Origin: Lentzea guizhouensis
GTDB lineage: Bacteria; Actinomycetota; Actinomycetes; Mycobacteriales; Pseudonocardiaceae
DNA length: 64,000 nucleotides
Assembly (NCBI RefSeq): GCF_001701025.1
Contig: NZ_CP016793.1
Coordinates: 930,001-994,000, forward strand
Direction: 5' to 3'
In this document: positions 38,812 to 46,203 of the stretch, one piece after another
Layout of the letters: the number at the start of each line of letters is the position of its first letter
How positions within the stretch are numbered: position 1 is the stretch's first letter
The notes under the pieces: generated by a model
Seen by the model: only the letters and a program-made list of their open reading frames with translations
What the model was told of the DNA's origin: nothing
The model's database searches: none
Position numbers and translations under genes: made by a program

Positions 38812-39343
38812 TACATTGTCAGTGGGTCGGCGCCACCTTTCCGGGCTCCGTCTGGATGCGCCAGGTGTCTCCGGCCCTCTCAACGGTGACTGGCCGAGCC
38901 GCCTCCTTCCCAGGGACACGCTCGGCCAGTCACCCGAGACCCACACCCTCGACCTACGGACGTGATCAGCCATGCCCCGTCACCACTCGGCAACGCTGAC
39001 CGTCGCAAGACCTGGCGCACTCCCCGCTGGCCGCTTCCTGAGCAGCAGCGTCCAGCAGCGCCAGGATGGCGCGCCGCCGCGAGCACATCCCCCCGACCTC
39101 GCGGCGGCGCGTTCATCAACCACCTGGGCTCCGCATCTGCGTCGAGCCCCGGCGCCTGGGCATTGGCGCCGCCATGGCACGTCCGGACCACGGCTTCGGC
39201 CGGACGTGCCCCATAAACGCGCCCGGCGCAGCTGCGGCAGGACGACGACCAACGGGGCCGGCCGTCCTGATGCGCCAGGCGTAGCGCGGTGCCGCGAGCC
39301 CTCTCTCCTCGCGGCACCGCGCCCACTACCGGAAGGAGCTGAC
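38812..39343. other. Non-coding interval with four perfect inverted repeats
   Basis: No convincing gene in 530 bp. Four perfect stem-loops occur: 38885-38899/38920-38934 (15 bp, 20-base loop), 39070-39083/39098-39111 (14 bp, 14-base loop), 39176-39186/39200-39210 (11 bp, 13-base loop) and 39284-39298/39308-39322 (15 bp, 9-base loop). Three are preceded by the octamer GCGCCAGG (38859, 39057, 39273), and the first and last share GATGCGCCAGG. A 72-codon frame at 39066-39284 runs through two of the hairpins and looks accidental. Possible roles are a structured RNA, attenuators or a recombination region. Confidence 0.6.
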
Positions 39344-39475
39344 GTGACCCTCGGCAGCTGGGAAGCACACGTCCTGGGCTTCGCGTGCGTCCTGTTCGTC
39401 CTCGGTCTGCTCTGGCTCGGCCACTACCTCACCTGCGACAACCACTCACGACAAGAGGACGAGCACCATGTCTGA
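39344..39475 (+). CDS. Small single-helix membrane protein
   Basis: A 43-residue protein from a GTG with AAGGAG six bases upstream. One transmembrane helix covers about residues 6-29 (AHVLGFACVLFVLGLLWLGH), followed by a short polar His/Asp/Glu tail. Its stop overlaps the next gene's start by 8 bp. No family recognised. It is the first of five tiny forward genes. Confidence 0.65.
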   Translation: MTLGSWEAHVLGFACVLFVLGLLWLGHYLTCDNHSRQEDEHHV

Positions 39476-39704
39476 CCACTGGGGGCAGGACCGCCCCACC
39501 ATCAAGCGCGCCACCGAGGGCGTGAAGCAGCTTGCTCGCTGCAGCAGCTGTCAGACCACGTACTGGCGCCCTAAGGGGTCCGACAAGACGCACGCCCAGG
39601 CGGTTGTCGACGAGGCGAAGGCCACCGACCCTCAGGTCGACATCGCGCAGCTGGAGCTGTGCCCGCCGGACGCCCAGGTCACGAACAACCTGGCGTGCAC
39701 CTGA
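39468..39704 (+). CDS. Small protein with Cys pair, unknown
   Basis: A 78-residue protein overlapping the membrane protein gene. It has a CSSC motif at about 25-28 and further Cys near the C-terminus (ELC, ACT), so a small zinc ribbon is possible. The middle is helical and charged. The stop overlaps the next start (TGATG). Function unknown. Confidence 0.65.
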   Translation: MSDHWGQDRPTIKRATEGVKQLARCSSCQTTYWRPKGSDKTHAQAVVDEAKATDPQVDIAQLELCPPDAQVTNNLACT

Positions 39705-39856
39705 TGGCCGAGAAGCAGGATCTGGCGGAGATCCGGCGCCAAGCGGTCGACGCGGCCCTGCAGGGCGACAACGCCACTGCCAACGGGTTGAGCGCCGTCG
39801 TCGACCTCGCCACCGGTGACGACCCCGGTCCTCCCGAACCTGAGACCACCAAGTAG
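39704..39856 (+). CDS. Small acidic protein, unknown
   Basis: A 50-residue protein starting in the TGATG overlap. MAEKQDLAEIRRQAVDAALQ forms one amphipathic helix; the rest is acidic and Pro-rich. No motif or family recognised. Coupling to its neighbour is the main support. Confidence 0.55.
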   Translation: MAEKQDLAEIRRQAVDAALQGDNATANGLSAVVDLATGDDPGPPEPETTK

Positions 39857-39941
39857 CCGCACCTCGAAGCGTTCTGGGCGGACGGGTTGGCGCCGCGTCA
39901 GTACGTACTGCCAGTCACGACCGACGGAAAGAAGGTTCGAA

Positions 39942-40034
39942 ATGACGTTGCAGATGGGTGAGGGTTACCCGTGGAACGAGGACGGCGACATCCTGCCGCC
40001 CGCGCCGCCCAAGCCCCAGCCGAAGAAGCCCTAG
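39942..40034 (+). CDS. Proline-rich microprotein, unknown
   Basis: A 30-residue frame from an ATG preceded by GAAGG. It begins MTLQMGEGYPWNEDGD and ends in a PPAPPKPQPKKP tail. The ribosome site and placement in a run of small genes support it, but its length makes it tentative. A tiny leader or peptide precursor is possible. Confidence 0.45.
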   Translation: MTLQMGEGYPWNEDGDILPPAPPKPQPKKP

Positions 40035-40052
40035 AACGCGAGAGGGAACACC

Positions 40053-40193
40053 GTGACAGTCGAGGACGACCGCACTCCCGGCAAGCAGTCCGCGCTGCGT
40101 CGAGCAGCCGAGGAGTTCGAGAAGCACCCGGACGAGGTCTTGACCGGCGCCGAGGTGGCGGAGCGGCTCCGCGCCCAAGCGGAAGGGCTGTAG
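40053..40193 (+). CDS. Small helical protein, unknown
   Basis: A 46-residue protein from a GTG with AGAGGGAA upstream. It is highly charged and helical (RRAAEEFEKHPDEVLTGAEVAERLRAQ), with a pattern like the end of a small winged or ribbon-helix protein. It ends 40 bp before a strong terminator that closes the forward cluster. No family recognised. Confidence 0.55.
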   Translation: MTVEDDRTPGKQSALRRAAEEFEKHPDEVLTGAEVAERLRAQAEGL

Positions 40194-40207
40194 CAGCCAG
40201 GGCAGCC

Positions 40208-40223
40208 TGTCGGCTAGCCGACA
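40208..40223. repeat. 16-bp perfect palindrome
   Basis: TGTCGGCTAGCCGACA lies between the last small forward gene and the strong terminator at the prophage edge. It may add to termination or be a protein-binding or recombination site. Confidence 0.5.
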
Positions 40224-40232
40224 CAACGACAG

Positions 40233-40274
40233 ACAGCCCCCGTGCACCGGTGTGAACCGGTGCACGGGGGCTGT
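40233..40274. terminator. Bidirectional terminator at host/prophage boundary
   Basis: A perfect 18-bp stem (40233-40250 with 40257-40274) and a 6-base loop. It separates the forward small-gene cluster from the convergent end of the phage lysis genes. Confidence 0.88.
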
Positions 40275-40285
40275 GTCATGTGTGG

Positions 40286-40612
40286 CTAGGGCTTGGTGAT
40301 GCGGTGCACGCCGCCCTCGGTCGGCGCGGGCACGAGCGCCTGGCCCTTGTCGTCACGCGGGTCCTCGACCGGGGTCACGAACGGCTCGGCCGCCCGCGCG
40401 ACGCGGAACGCGGTGACGACCGCGCCGACCAGGGTGACCGCGCCGGGGATGGCGCCGAGCAGGCCGGTGAGCGCGTCGCCCTGCGCCGCGGTGAAGACGC
40501 CCCAGCCGACCAGGCTGGTGACGACCGAGGCCGCCAGGGCGACCGCCGAGCCGACCGTCTTGACCTGCTCCAGGATGGGGCGGGGTCGGCCGTTGATGTC
40601 GATCGTGCTCAT
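40286..40612 (-). CDS. Putative holin
   Basis: A 108-residue protein with two hydrophobic helices (about residues 20-42 and 50-70), a short loop between them and a charged C-terminus. This layout, and its position directly after the amidase at the end of the late operon, fit a class II holin that opens the membrane for the endolysin. No sequence family was recognised. Confidence 0.7.
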   Translation of the reverse strand: MSTIDINGRPRPILEQVKTVGSAVALAASVVTSLVGWGVFTAAQGDALTGLLGAIPGAVTLVGAVVTAFRVARAAEPFVTPVEDPRDDKGQALVPAPTEGGVHRITKP

Positions 40613-40615
40613 GAG

Positions 40616-41530
40616 TCAGACCTCCGATCCGGGCGAGCGCTCCACGCCGCCCAGGTTGTAGATGCGGCCGAACAACTCCAGGAGCTCGCGCTCGAGGTCC
40701 TGCGGCGTCATGCCGCCGCTGGGTGCCGGGAGGTTCGCCGCGATGCTCTTGCCCAGCCGCTCGTAGTCGGTCGGCGTGGTCTCGTCCTGGCCCTCGCGCA
40801 CCGCGGCCAGCAGCTCCGAGTGCCTTTCGGTCAGCGCGCCGGCGATGTTGTCGACCGAGGCCTGCAGGCGCTCCAGCTTGGCCGCGTTGGTCGTCAGCCA
40901 CACGCGTGCTGGCGGTGCGTAGCTGGGGGTGCTGTGGCTCGGCACCGGCGTGGTCCACACCTCTGCTGCCGTCACGTCGTCCTCCTTGATGGAAAGGTCG
41001 ATCTCGCCGCGCTCGTACTGCGCCGCGAGTTGGTTGATGCGGGCGATGGCCGCACGGCCGTACCCGCCGGGGCAGTCGGTGGACTGGCCGGGCGCCTGCC
41101 CGTGACCGCCGTCGATCCGGGCCCGGCGCAGCACGCCGTCCCGCTTGCACTGCACCAGCAGCCACGCGGTGGCACGGATCTGCGCCTCGGTCGGCTCGCG
41201 GGTGTCGTACCGTCCCACCCAGACGATGGCCACCGCGATGTCGTTGCGGTTCAACGTGTGTGCGCCGGACCGGTGCGCCGAGTGCCCTTGGAACACCAAC
41301 CCGGCCGGGGTGATCGCGTAGGTGTAGGAGATCCCGCGGCCGAACCGCGATTCGCCGATGTCCTCCAAGGTGCGCACGGCGGCGTAGTCGTCGGTCCACG
41401 GCGTCACCAGGTCCGGGGCGATCGTGACCGAGTGGTGCAACCAGCACTCGTCAACCGGTAGCCGGCGGTCGTGAAACCCGTCGTCGTGCCGAGCTCCCCA
41501 CTGGGTCCGCTGGATGATGCGTGTCTGCAT
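40616..41530 (-). CDS. N-acetylmuramoyl-L-alanine amidase (phage endolysin)
   Basis: A 304-residue endolysin from the ATG at 41530, which has AGGTGATC upstream. The N-terminal amidase_2 (PGRP-like) domain has zinc ligands in WLHHSVT (His33/34) and DGGHGQAPGQSTDCPG, and RGISYTYAITPAG. The enzyme cuts the bond between muramic acid and L-Ala of peptidoglycan. The C-terminal 100 residues are helical and lack a cell-wall-binding repeat I recognise. It is followed 4 bp later by the holin gene. Confidence 0.93.
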   Translation of the reverse strand: MQTRIIQRTQWGARHDDGFHDRRLPVDECWLHHSVTIAPDLVTPWTDDYAAVRTLEDIGESRFGRGISYTYAITPAGLVFQGHSAHRSGAHTLNRNDIAVAIVWVGRYDTREPTEAQIRATAWLLVQCKRDGVLRRARIDGGHGQAPGQSTDCPGGYGRAAIARINQLAAQYERGEIDLSIKEDDVTAAEVWTTPVPSHSTPSYAPPARVWLTTNAAKLERLQASVDNIAGALTERHSELLAAVREGQDETTPTDYERLGKSIAANLPAPSGGMTPQDLERELLELFGRIYNLGGVERSPGSEV

Positions 41531-41534
41531 GGGA

Positions 41535-42195
41535 TCACCTCGTCGAGGTCGGTAGCAGCGGCGGAAGCGCCGCGCTGGTGGTGGTGCCCGGTGGTCCGGT
41601 CGACGCCGCGGTGCACGTGTAGGTCGGCGCGGTGTCCGGGCTGCCCGCGTCGCGAGCACAGGACTGGGTGCGGCCGTCGCCGTCGACCCACGACCAGCCC
41701 GTCGGCGGCACGCCGTCGCGGCCGGGCTGCCCGTCGACCCCGTCCTTGCCGTCCTTGCCGTCCACCCCGTTGGTGCCGTTGGTTCCGTCCTTGCCGTCCG
41801 CACCGGGCTGGCCGTCCTGACCAGGCGCGCCGCGGCACTGGGTGGGCTCGGACACGCAGGCCGGGTGACGCCGTCCCTGCCGTTCGCACCGGGCTGGCCG
41901 TCGCGGCCGGGCGTGCCCTGCTCGCCGCGCTCGCCGGGAGCCGGCGGCTGGACGGCGGCGTGCCGCCGAGCTCGCGGACCTGCCCGGCCAGGGTCTGCGC
42001 GGCCTCGGCGGCGGCGCGCTGCTGCTGTTCGAGGGTGCTGATCTCGTTGGTGTGACTGAGATTGGCGTAGGTCAGCCACACCACGCCGACGAGGACGACG
42101 AGCAGGCCCGCCCACATCCAGCGGTGGCCCTTGCGGTCGCGCGCGTCCTCAGCTGCCTGGTGCAGGGCCGTGCTGATCCGGTCGTCGGCGGTCAC
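41535..42195 (-). pseudogene. Collagen-like membrane-anchored phage protein, two frameshifts
   Basis: From the GTG at 42195 the frame gives a charged N-terminus, one transmembrane helix (WMWAGLLVVLVGVVWLTYA) and a coiled coil (EISTLEQQQRAAAEAAQTL). Collagen-like Gly-X-Y triplets then begin in the -1 frame near 41960 (GERGEQGTPGRDGQPG), and again in the -1 frame near 41865 (GAPGQDGQPGADGKDG), ending in a Cys-containing domain at 41535. Adding one base at each site yields 220 residues. Collagen-like stalks are common in phage fibres. Errors in C runs, real decay or slippage cannot be told apart here. Confidence 0.7.
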
Positions 42196-42455
42196 CCCTG
42201 CTCACCTCCTCGGCGGTCGTTGGGGTTGTCGGGGTCCTGCAAGTGCTTGAGCGCCTCGGCGATCTCGTCGGGCGTCACCTCGCCGTCGGCCGCGGCCTCG
42301 GCGAGCGCCTGGGCGACGCGCTCGGCACCGCCCTGCGCTGCTGCCGGCCGTTCCGTGCGCTGGGTGCGGCGCCACCCGGCGAGCGCGCCGAGCAGTCCGG
42401 TGACGGCGAGCACCAGGCCACCGACGGAGTCGAGCAGCGCTGCGATGTGCTCCAC
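42192..42455 (-). CDS. Small membrane protein of lysis cassette
   Basis: An 87-residue protein with one N-terminal hydrophobic helix (LVLAVTGLLGALAGW) and a charged helical tail containing an EF-like DGEVTPDEIAEALKHL segment. Its stop overlaps the start of the collagen-like gene by GTGA. It could be a second holin or antiholin; there is no family evidence. Confidence 0.7.
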   Translation of the reverse strand: MEHIAALLDSVGGLVLAVTGLLGALAGWRRTQRTERPAAAQGGAERVAQALAEAAADGEVTPDEIAEALKHLQDPDNPNDRRGGEQG

Positions 42456-42477
42456 CCGCCACCTCCTCCAAAGGGGT

Positions 42478-42581
42478 CAAATTGGGGACAAATTGGAACG
42501 AGGCGTAGCGCTGGGCGTCGTCTGTGCCGATAGACATGTGAGACGTCGCCGCAGGGCGACCCGAAGCGCAGGGGGTTGTTC
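42478..42581 (+). promoter_or_regulatory. Candidate promoter region of the forward cargo gene
   Basis: Two direct repeats CAAATTGG (42478-42485 and 42489-42496) are spaced 11 bp, one helical turn, in an unusually AT-rich patch. A GTCGCC/GGCGAC hairpin (42545-42560) follows before the ribosome site. This looks like a regulator-binding site controlling the only forward gene in the tail module. Confidence 0.45.
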
Positions 42582-43019
42582 GTGAAGAGGAAGGCGGCCG
42601 TGGTGACGGCCAGCGCGCTGGGCGCGCTGCTGCTCAGCGGAGGGATCGCGTTCGCGTTGGCGTCTGGTGGCGGGGACGCGCCGGCCGGGACCGAGCAGCT
42701 GCCGACGAGCTCGTCGTCGAGCACCGTGTCGACGACGAGCTCGTCGAGCGTTGCGCCGACCACGCCCGTTGCGCCGACACAGGCGCCGATGCCGGTAGTG
42801 CCGCAGCAGCCTGCGACGGGAAACAATGGCGGGATGAACGCACCACAGCCACCACAGAACAATCCTGTGCCGACCGAGACGCCGCCGCCTGGCCCCACGT
42901 GGACGCACGAGCCCGTCCCGTCCGGCGAGACTGCCGCGCCACCGCCGCCGCCCGCCCCGTGTTACTGGGATGACTCCGACCCGGTCAACTTCCCCAACGG
43001 CCGCGAGATCTGTCCCTGA
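42582..43019 (+). CDS. Secreted Pro/Ser/Thr-rich protein, prophage cargo (moron)
   Basis: A 145-residue protein from the GTG at 42582, with AGGGGG upstream. The N-terminus KRKAAVVTASALGALLLSGG is a signal peptide or membrane anchor. A long Ser/Thr run and a Pro/Gln-rich linker follow, and a short C-terminal part has two Cys (PCYWDDSDP and REIC). It is the only forward gene within the late operon, converging on the tail gene at 43020 with no gap. Such insertions are typically expressed in the lysogen and alter the host surface; that role is inferred. Confidence 0.75.
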   Translation: MKRKAAVVTASALGALLLSGGIAFALASGGGDAPAGTEQLPTSSSSSTVSTTSSSSVAPTTPVAPTQAPMPVVPQQPATGNNGGMNAPQPPQNNPVPTETPPPGPTWTHEPVPSGETAAPPPPPAPCYWDDSDPVNFPNGREICP

Positions 43020-43751
43020 TCAGGTCTGCCGCTGATACAGGCTGTAGACCTGGCAGCCGATGTTGCCGCTGCCAGTTGCCTCGGCGGTGATCGTCACCGG
43101 CACGTTCGACTGGCTGAGGCTGGCCGCGACGTAGAACGGGCCACGGTTGACGTTGACCACCGAGGTTTCAGCCCAGGTGCCCACCGTCGTGCCGTTCACC
43201 TTGAGCCGGTAGGTGCTGGTGTTGCTGCCGGTGGCCTGGCCGAAGATGCCGCTCACCACCATGTAGGGGTGGGTGACCATCGGGATGCGGCCCTCCCACA
43301 GCGTCGTCTCGGTCACCACCGATGCCACGGGCAGATTCATGTAGGAGTGGACCGCACTCGCCGCCATGGTGAACTTCGGGTAGAGCGGGATCGCCAGCCA
43401 GGGGCGCGCGATCCCGCCCACCTCGGTGTCGTCGCTGATGATCTCGCGATTGAAACGGTCGGTCAGGCGCCAGAACTGGTTGCCCGCAACGGAGAACCCT
43501 GTCCACATGACGTCGCCGCCGCCCTCGCGGCGGATGCGGATGATCTGCCTGCCCTGCGAGTCGGGGCCGATGTAGACGATCTCGGTCTCATCCGTGTCGA
43601 CCATGCGCAGGAACGCGTCGTTCAACAACGTCAGCCCACCGCGGGTGATGGTGGCCGAGCTCAAGCCGATCGAGGACCGCAGCCGCTTGAGCTCGGCCTC
43701 GATGTGCTTGATCCGGTCGAGCACGTTCGTGGGCCGGTTGGTCTGCGCCAC
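43020..43751 (-). CDS. Phage tail-tip / minor structural protein
   Basis: A 243-residue protein from a GTG with GGAGG upstream. The first 30 residues form a coiled coil (LDRIKHIEAELKRLRSS). The rest is beta-rich, with a repeated hydrophobic pattern and a C-terminal galectin-like strand region (GPFYVAASLSQSNVPVTITAEATGSGNI). Its location between the tail proteins and lysis cassette indicates a tail-tip component. No specific family recognised. Confidence 0.72.
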   Translation of the reverse strand: MAQTNRPTNVLDRIKHIEAELKRLRSSIGLSSATITRGGLTLLNDAFLRMVDTDETEIVYIGPDSQGRQIIRIRREGGGDVMWTGFSVAGNQFWRLTDRFNREIISDDTEVGGIARPWLAIPLYPKFTMAASAVHSYMNLPVASVVTETTLWEGRIPMVTHPYMVVSGIFGQATGSNTSTYRLKVNGTTVGTWAETSVVNVNRGPFYVAASLSQSNVPVTITAEATGSGNIGCQVYSLYQRQT

Positions 43752-43760
43752 GGAGCCTCC

Positions 43761-44903
43761 TTACGCGACGTCGTCGAGCATCGGCGCCGCGGTGATCTCC
43801 AGCCGCTCGGCCGATGCGCTCGGGCTGTACTTGATGTCGACCACGCGGACCGGTCCGTCCCACCCGCGCCGGTGGAACAAGTCGCCAGCCGGGATGATCA
43901 GGCGGCCGTCGTCGCCACGGCTGACGTCCGCCGCGGTGGGAGGGACGTCGCCGCGAACCACGAACCGCGGCAGCACCACGGGCAGGCGGGCCGCTTCCTG
44001 GTCGCCCTGAGCGTGGGCGCCGAGCACGTCCGGGTCGTCGCCGTCGTAGGAAGTGTCCAGCTCCAGCAGCGGGAAGCCGATGGCGTACTTGCTGCTGTCC
44101 TCCGACACGGCGATCGGCGTGCCAAGGTCGACACCTTCACCGACCGCGTACGCGCGGGTGGCCATGCGAGTGCCGTCGGAGTCCCACTCGTAGGAGGTCG
44201 CCGATCCGGTGAGCTCCCACACGTGGGAGCTGCCTTGCTGGCCCAGCCACGGTGTGCCTTGCAGCAGCACCCGGTCCGGTGCGGCCGCGCCGGTGGAGCT
44301 CGCGGCGACGTCGAACACCATGTCCTGGCCACCGATCACGCCGGTGAGGTTGCGCAACATCTCGCCGGCATTGGACAGCTTGTACGGCGGGTACGTCCGG
44401 TCGCGCAGCTGGCCCGATGTGGTGGTGTCCAGGTCGAGGCGGATGCCGATGTCCCCGCCGGTGTGCGACTGCGCCAGGGCGACCAGGTTGCGGGCGATCT
44501 GGTTCTGGTCGATGCCGGCATACGACGGCGCCGCGAGCCCGGCGAGGTCGAAGATCCCAGGGGACGCAGGTAGCAGCGGCAGCACCGCGCGGTGGTCGAA
44601 GTACGACCACCACTCGCCGGCGCCGATCGTGACGGTCTGGCTGGTCGAGGAGTACTTGCGGGTCCAGATGATCCCGCCCCACATCGGCCGGTCGTCGCGC
44701 CAGGCGTAGATGCACCGGCGGGTGGGCATCGTCAGGTCGTACGCGTCGAGGTGTCGCGTCTTCGCGCCGAGCTTCCACGTGGCGTCGAACCGGCCGCTGC
44801 CGTTGAGGGGCTTGTTGAAGCTGACCCCGGTGAGGCGGACGTCCTCCAGGATGCGGTTGGTCGCCAGGTCGGCGATCTGGTAGCGGTACACCGGCAGCGC
44901 CAT
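43761..44903 (-). CDS. Phage minor tail protein (tail-tip hub type)
   Basis: A 380-residue protein from the ATG at 44903, with AAGGGAG upstream. The N-terminal YRYQIADLATNRILEDVRLTGVSFNKPLNGSGRF and the later MWGGIIWTRKYSSTSQTVTIGAGEWWSYF pattern resemble actinophage minor tail proteins of the hub type (gp27-like). Such proteins lie at the tail tip and link the tube to fibres. The role is inferred from similarity and order. Confidence 0.78.
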   Translation of the reverse strand: MALPVYRYQIADLATNRILEDVRLTGVSFNKPLNGSGRFDATWKLGAKTRHLDAYDLTMPTRRCIYAWRDDRPMWGGIIWTRKYSSTSQTVTIGAGEWWSYFDHRAVLPLLPASPGIFDLAGLAAPSYAGIDQNQIARNLVALAQSHTGGDIGIRLDLDTTTSGQLRDRTYPPYKLSNAGEMLRNLTGVIGGQDMVFDVAASSTGAAAPDRVLLQGTPWLGQQGSSHVWELTGSATSYEWDSDGTRMATRAYAVGEGVDLGTPIAVSEDSSKYAIGFPLLELDTSYDGDDPDVLGAHAQGDQEAARLPVVLPRFVVRGDVPPTAADVSRGDDGRLIIPAGDLFHRRGWDGPVRVVDIKYSPSASAERLEITAAPMLDDVA

Positions 44904-44945
44904 AGGACCATCTCCCTTCGGCGGGTGACGTCGCGAGCGCGGTGG

Positions 44946-46190
44946 TCAGGTGCCGACGAACTTCACGCTCATCGACGAGCGGACGCCGCCACCCGTGAAG
45001 GTGTCCAAAGGACCGCCGGAGTCCTGGAAGCCGACCAGCTGGACGTAGTCGCCGGCGGCGAGCTGCACCTGGGTTGTCCGCGCGGGGATGCGCGTAGCCA
45101 GGCCGGCACCAGCGCTCGGGAAAGCCAGATCGCTTCCGTCGATCATCGCCCCGTTCTTGTTCCACTGGCTGACGCGGGCGCCGACTCCGGAGGCGGCGAA
45201 CGCGATGCCACCGTTGAGCTCATACCATCCGGGCACCTGCGCGGTGTACCGCGAGTTGTTCGTCACGTTGTCGTGGCCGGCGAAGTTGTCCCGGTCCTCG
45301 ACTTGAAAGTTGATCGGCGCACCGACCCCGGTGGTGAGGGTCTGGGTAGCGGTCTGCCGCAACTGTGCCTGGGGCACGCCGCCGCCGATCGGCACCCATG
45401 CCGACGTCGCGCCGTCGTACTGCCACAGACAGTCGATGTCGGTGATCATCGTCAGCTGACCCGTGCGCGGGTGGGTGATCGCCGCGTTGCGATCCGCCAC
45501 GCTCGTGCAGATCGCAACGCCGTGCACGCGCCACGCGCCGCCGTCGTAGATCTCGACCCAGTCCCGGTCAGTGCGGTAGATCGGCATGCCCTCGTAGGGC
45601 AGCAGAATCGCGTCCCGCTCGGCCTGAGTGCGGATCGGCAGCAGCCCGCCGGTGGCGACGGTCCACGGCAAGGTGACGTTGGCGATGTCGGCCTGCTCGA
45701 TATCGGTCGTCCCGGCCGGGACGGTGACCCGCGCGCGGATGATGTAGTCCGTGCTGCCCGACACGGCCGGGTCGACGGGCACCGGCGCCGCGGCCCCGAC
45801 GACGTGGCGCACCGTGAAGTTGCTGTTGGCGTCGCCGAAGTAGGTGTCGGACTGCTGCCAGACGATCAGGTCGATGCGCGGGTTGGACGGGTCGGCCGGG
45901 GTGGACAGGATGTTGATGTCCTTCACCGAGTCCAGGCACACGTTGTAGGTGCCACCGCCACGCACGGACTGCAGCACCGCGCGGAACGGCGCGATGTGCA
46001 CGAACCCGTTCGGGGTGGGCGTGGTCGCGGTGACCCTGCCCGGCTCGGACGCGGCGGGCACGACGCCGGAGCGGGAGACGATCTGGCCGGCCGGGGTCCA
46101 GAACGCGCTCATCGCCAGGCGGGCGTCCTCGACCGTGATCACACCCTCGGTCTCGTCGATGCCGACAGCCCACGAGTAACGCTCTCCCAC
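44946..46190 (-). CDS. Phage tail fibre / receptor-binding protein with C1q-like end
   Basis: A 414-residue protein. Residues 1-185 resemble the baseplate-attachment part of actinophage tail proteins (RLAMSAFWTPAGQIVSRSGV). A middle linker contains a GGAWRVHG stretch. The last 125 residues match a C1q/TNF-like jelly roll: SRYTAQVPGWYELNGGIAFAAS, RIPARTTQVQLAAGDYVQL and a final SMSVKFVGT. Such trimeric heads recognise host surface polymers. It is the likely host-range determinant. Confidence 0.8.
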   Translation of the reverse strand: MGERYSWAVGIDETEGVITVEDARLAMSAFWTPAGQIVSRSGVVPAASEPGRVTATTPTPNGFVHIAPFRAVLQSVRGGGTYNVCLDSVKDINILSTPADPSNPRIDLIVWQQSDTYFGDANSNFTVRHVVGAAAPVPVDPAVSGSTDYIIRARVTVPAGTTDIEQADIANVTLPWTVATGGLLPIRTQAERDAILLPYEGMPIYRTDRDWVEIYDGGAWRVHGVAICTSVADRNAAITHPRTGQLTMITDIDCLWQYDGATSAWVPIGGGVPQAQLRQTATQTLTTGVGAPINFQVEDRDNFAGHDNVTNNSRYTAQVPGWYELNGGIAFAASGVGARVSQWNKNGAMIDGSDLAFPSAGAGLATRIPARTTQVQLAAGDYVQLVGFQDSGGPLDTFTGGGVRSSMSVKFVGT

Positions 46191-46203
46191 GGTCGGTCCC
46201 TCC

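Noticed and set aside
39066..39284. 72-codon forward frame in the hairpin region
   Set aside because: It passes through two perfect hairpins, is Arg/Pro/Ala-rich and has no ribosome site.
40194..40285. attL of the prophage
   Set aside because: The palindrome and terminator are clear, but no matching repeat or integrase is in the window, so an att call is not supported.
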